NCBI GenBank assembly: GCA_029168955.1
Contig: JAPDOI010000106.1
Coordinates: 767,001-831,000 of the forward strand
From: Aplectana chamaeleonis
Lineage: Eukaryota; Nematoda; Chromadorea; Rhabditida; Cosmocercidae
Direction of reading: 5' to 3'
Length of the DNA stretch: 64,000 nt
The notes beneath the pieces are model-generated. The model did no database searches. It had not been told where the DNA came from and was given only the letters and a program-made list of their open reading frames with translations. Shown piece by piece: positions 61,981 to 64,000 of this stretch. How positions within the stretch are numbered: position 1 is the stretch's first letter; the number at the start of each line of letters is the position of its first letter. The position numbers were made by a program, and so were the translations under genes.

Positions 61981-62465
61981 AGGCAGCAGACACGCTCAAA
62001 AAAGTTGTTGAGATAACTACATTAGTGGGTTCTTGAGGGCCCTAGAAGAGCCCTCACGAAGTTGGAAGAGTTGAAAACGAGTTAAAATGACCGTATTTGA
62101 GCCGTATTGAGTCACAAAATCATCCTTTCTCCGCCCACCGATACGGGCTCCGCCCTTCAATACAAATGTTCAAGGCTCGATTACGGTCATTTCGGCTCAT
62201 TTTTTACGCTTATAAGGTCGTAAGAGTTCCAGAAAAGGCCGTAAGAGCACATTAGCGTCGTTACCCCAACAAATTTGTCGCTAGCTCCGGTATTTCAGCC
62301 AATGCGGTGAAACTCGTCCACATCTGGGCCAATATAGAACGAACCGTTATATCTTCATTTCAGTCGATTTTCTTCCGGTTTTTTCGTTATCTCTGAATAT
62401 TAATAGCTTCAGACTTTCGATTCATTCCATAAAATTGATATCATTTTTGAGCGTGTATGCTGCCT
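61981..62465. mobile_element. TTAA-flanked TIR element abutting the previous one
   Basis: AGGCAGCAGACACGCTC starts right after TTAA 61977-61980, and GAGCGTGTATGCTGCCT ends at TTAA 62466-62469. It is the same family as 13649 and 37801. The single TTAA between the two elements serves both. Confidence 0.78.
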
Positions 62466-62469
62466 TTAA

Positions 62470-64000
62470 GAGGCGAGCCTATGTTAAAAAAAGGCTACGA
62501 ATCAAGGGATGAGCAAGGCTTTTGATTGGAATACATCGGACATCTAGCTACTGTTGTGCTCTAGAGGTCGCCAAAGGGGACGTGCGACAGTGGTTTCCGA
62601 AGCAGGAGTGTCAGAGAAGCTTCTTTCTATAAGTAGCGTATTCGGAGAAATCGAGAGCTCACACCTGATACGTATTGTCCAGGGAGGGCATAATTCACAA
62701 CTTTATGGAAATCTCGGATTTTGTCGCTGAGATTGCACTGTGCCTTTGAGGTCGAGTCAGCAATTTATTCGGATTCTAACCATAAAAAATCGAATATTGG
62801 AGTCAAATTCTAAATTTGAATGATTTTATTCAAGTTATCATTCCACTCGGAGATTTACCGGACTATCCGGAAATGAATGGCTCAAAAACGTTGGATATAT
62901 TTTAAAAGGTTTGGTGTTGATATCTCAGCCAAATCTGATATACCACTAGGAAACGAACATCTTCTAGCCTTCTTGATATGCTTCTTACAGCTTCCAGCAG
63001 GAAAACAAGGTTAAGTAATTTCAATCTGGAGTTCACTCAGAAGCTTCATCGTTAAGTAAATTTGAATGTTTCCAATAAGTTGCTAGAAACACACGTAACC
63101 TTCGAAGTTGTTGAGACATTTAAACTTATCTGAGAGATTGATATAAAAACAATTGCGGAAACTTCAGAAAGATCGATATTTGCTTGTTTTTCCCGAATCT
63201 TGTAACATCGAAGCTGAGCTCAACTCTGCCTTGGAGGAGAACTTCAGCCACGAAACTCCAAAGTTAGTTTTTATGGGCAAATTCCTAACCATTAGGATCT
63301 ACTTTACTTACACGATTACTTAATTGACCGTTATAGTCGATAACGGCCACTTTTTCGAAAATTCGTTTTTAATAACTTTTATAGATTTATGAAAATAAGA
63401 TGGAACAACAAATAAAAATGAGGACTGTTAAGCAGTTAATAGCCCGCAACACCTGACTTCCGTGTCAAGGAGATGAAACTCCTTCTCCGAGGCACAGACG
63501 ACCCTAATCGCAACTTTAAAGAACATTCCGTACATTTCGAAAATCAAGTTATTTATTTCTTACAAATTTCGGCATATTGCCTCGGCTAGGCATTGACAAC
63601 ACTGAATTTAAGGCAGTGTTCACGACAGAGACCAAATTCTAGTTTTCGATGTTTTTGAGTAGGGCAGCCCACAAAGACAGGATAATAGGGGAAAGTTCCC
63701 ACAAAACTCTCATATATCGGAGCAGAAATTGATTGAAGAAACCTCTAAAATATTGAATTACGCATGCATGGTGAGTTTCGGGGGACTGCGGATTTGAACA
63801 AAGGTGACTTTGTTAGATGCTAATATATCAATCCCAGTTCTCACATCGATAGCTGAAAATTCGTCGAGGGGCGCCCGTCACCACCCCATTGTCGGAAGAA
63901 GTTCGGAAAAGTAATTCAACAGAACATTTGAAACATGTGATTTTCAGAGAAAATATTCAGTCGGGAACACTGAAACCCGCCTTTTGAAAAATTTCAATCA
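62470..64000. other. Intron or flank of the Src-family gene, no exon recognised
   Basis: 62550-62745 matches the right half of the 726-1204 element. AGGCAGTGTTCACGAC after TTAA at 63608-63611 looks like the left end of another TTAA element running towards or past the window edge. Confidence 0.45.

Overview
This is eukaryotic, AT-leaning, repeat-rich DNA, and the proteins it encodes point to a nematode, probably of the rhabditid/strongylid group (clade V). Only two genes could be recognised, both on the minus strand. One is a complete, intron-split beta-1,4-galactosyltransferase-family gene (C. elegans bre-4 type). The other is the last coding exon of a Src-family tyrosine kinase whose remaining exons must lie beyond the right edge. 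Long introns, many palindromic transposons and no prokaryote-type gene packing fit a strongylid-like genome, but the species cannot be named from the sequence.

Layout. 1-4.8 kb: back-to-back TTAA-flanked terminal-inverted-repeat elements, a short degenerate tandem repeat, a 518-bp foldback and a hairpin. 5.0-10.2 kb: a very large foldback element with arms of about 1.6 and 1.9 kb, whose two arms carry matching open frames. 12.6-33.9 kb: the bre-4-type gene, eight exons read right to left, rebuilt here into a continuous 392-codon frame with GT-AG splice sites and matching phases. Its sixth intron (14.2 kb) holds an 11.3-kb satellite of about 185 copies of a 61-bp unit (18.05-29.38 kb). Each unit contains two palindromes able to form hairpins, and the array block is bracketed by 106-bp near-identical direct repeats. 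34-61 kb: no host gene recognised. This stretch holds a TIR element at 41.1-42.3 kb, a broken C2H2 zinc-finger reading frame at 45.4-45.8 kb, several palindromic MITEs, a degenerate tandem repeat at 53.1-54.4 kb, a 1.2-kb palindromic TTAA element at 56.1-57.3 kb and a hAT element with 8-bp target duplication at 58.2-59.0 kb. 61.2-61.4 kb: the Src-family terminal exon. 61.5-62.5 kb: two more TTAA elements sharing one TTAA.

The two genes have no evident functional link. The bre-4-type enzyme is a Golgi type II membrane glycosyltransferase. It carries isoleucine where vertebrate galactosyltransferases have the donor-selecting tyrosine, so it probably transfers GalNAc rather than galactose. The Src-family kinase acts at the inner face of the plasma membrane. 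The feature most worth a second look is the hairpin satellite inside a conserved gene, with its paired substitutions, large internal duplications and long flanking repeats. All calls come from reading the sequence; no alignment or database search was run.
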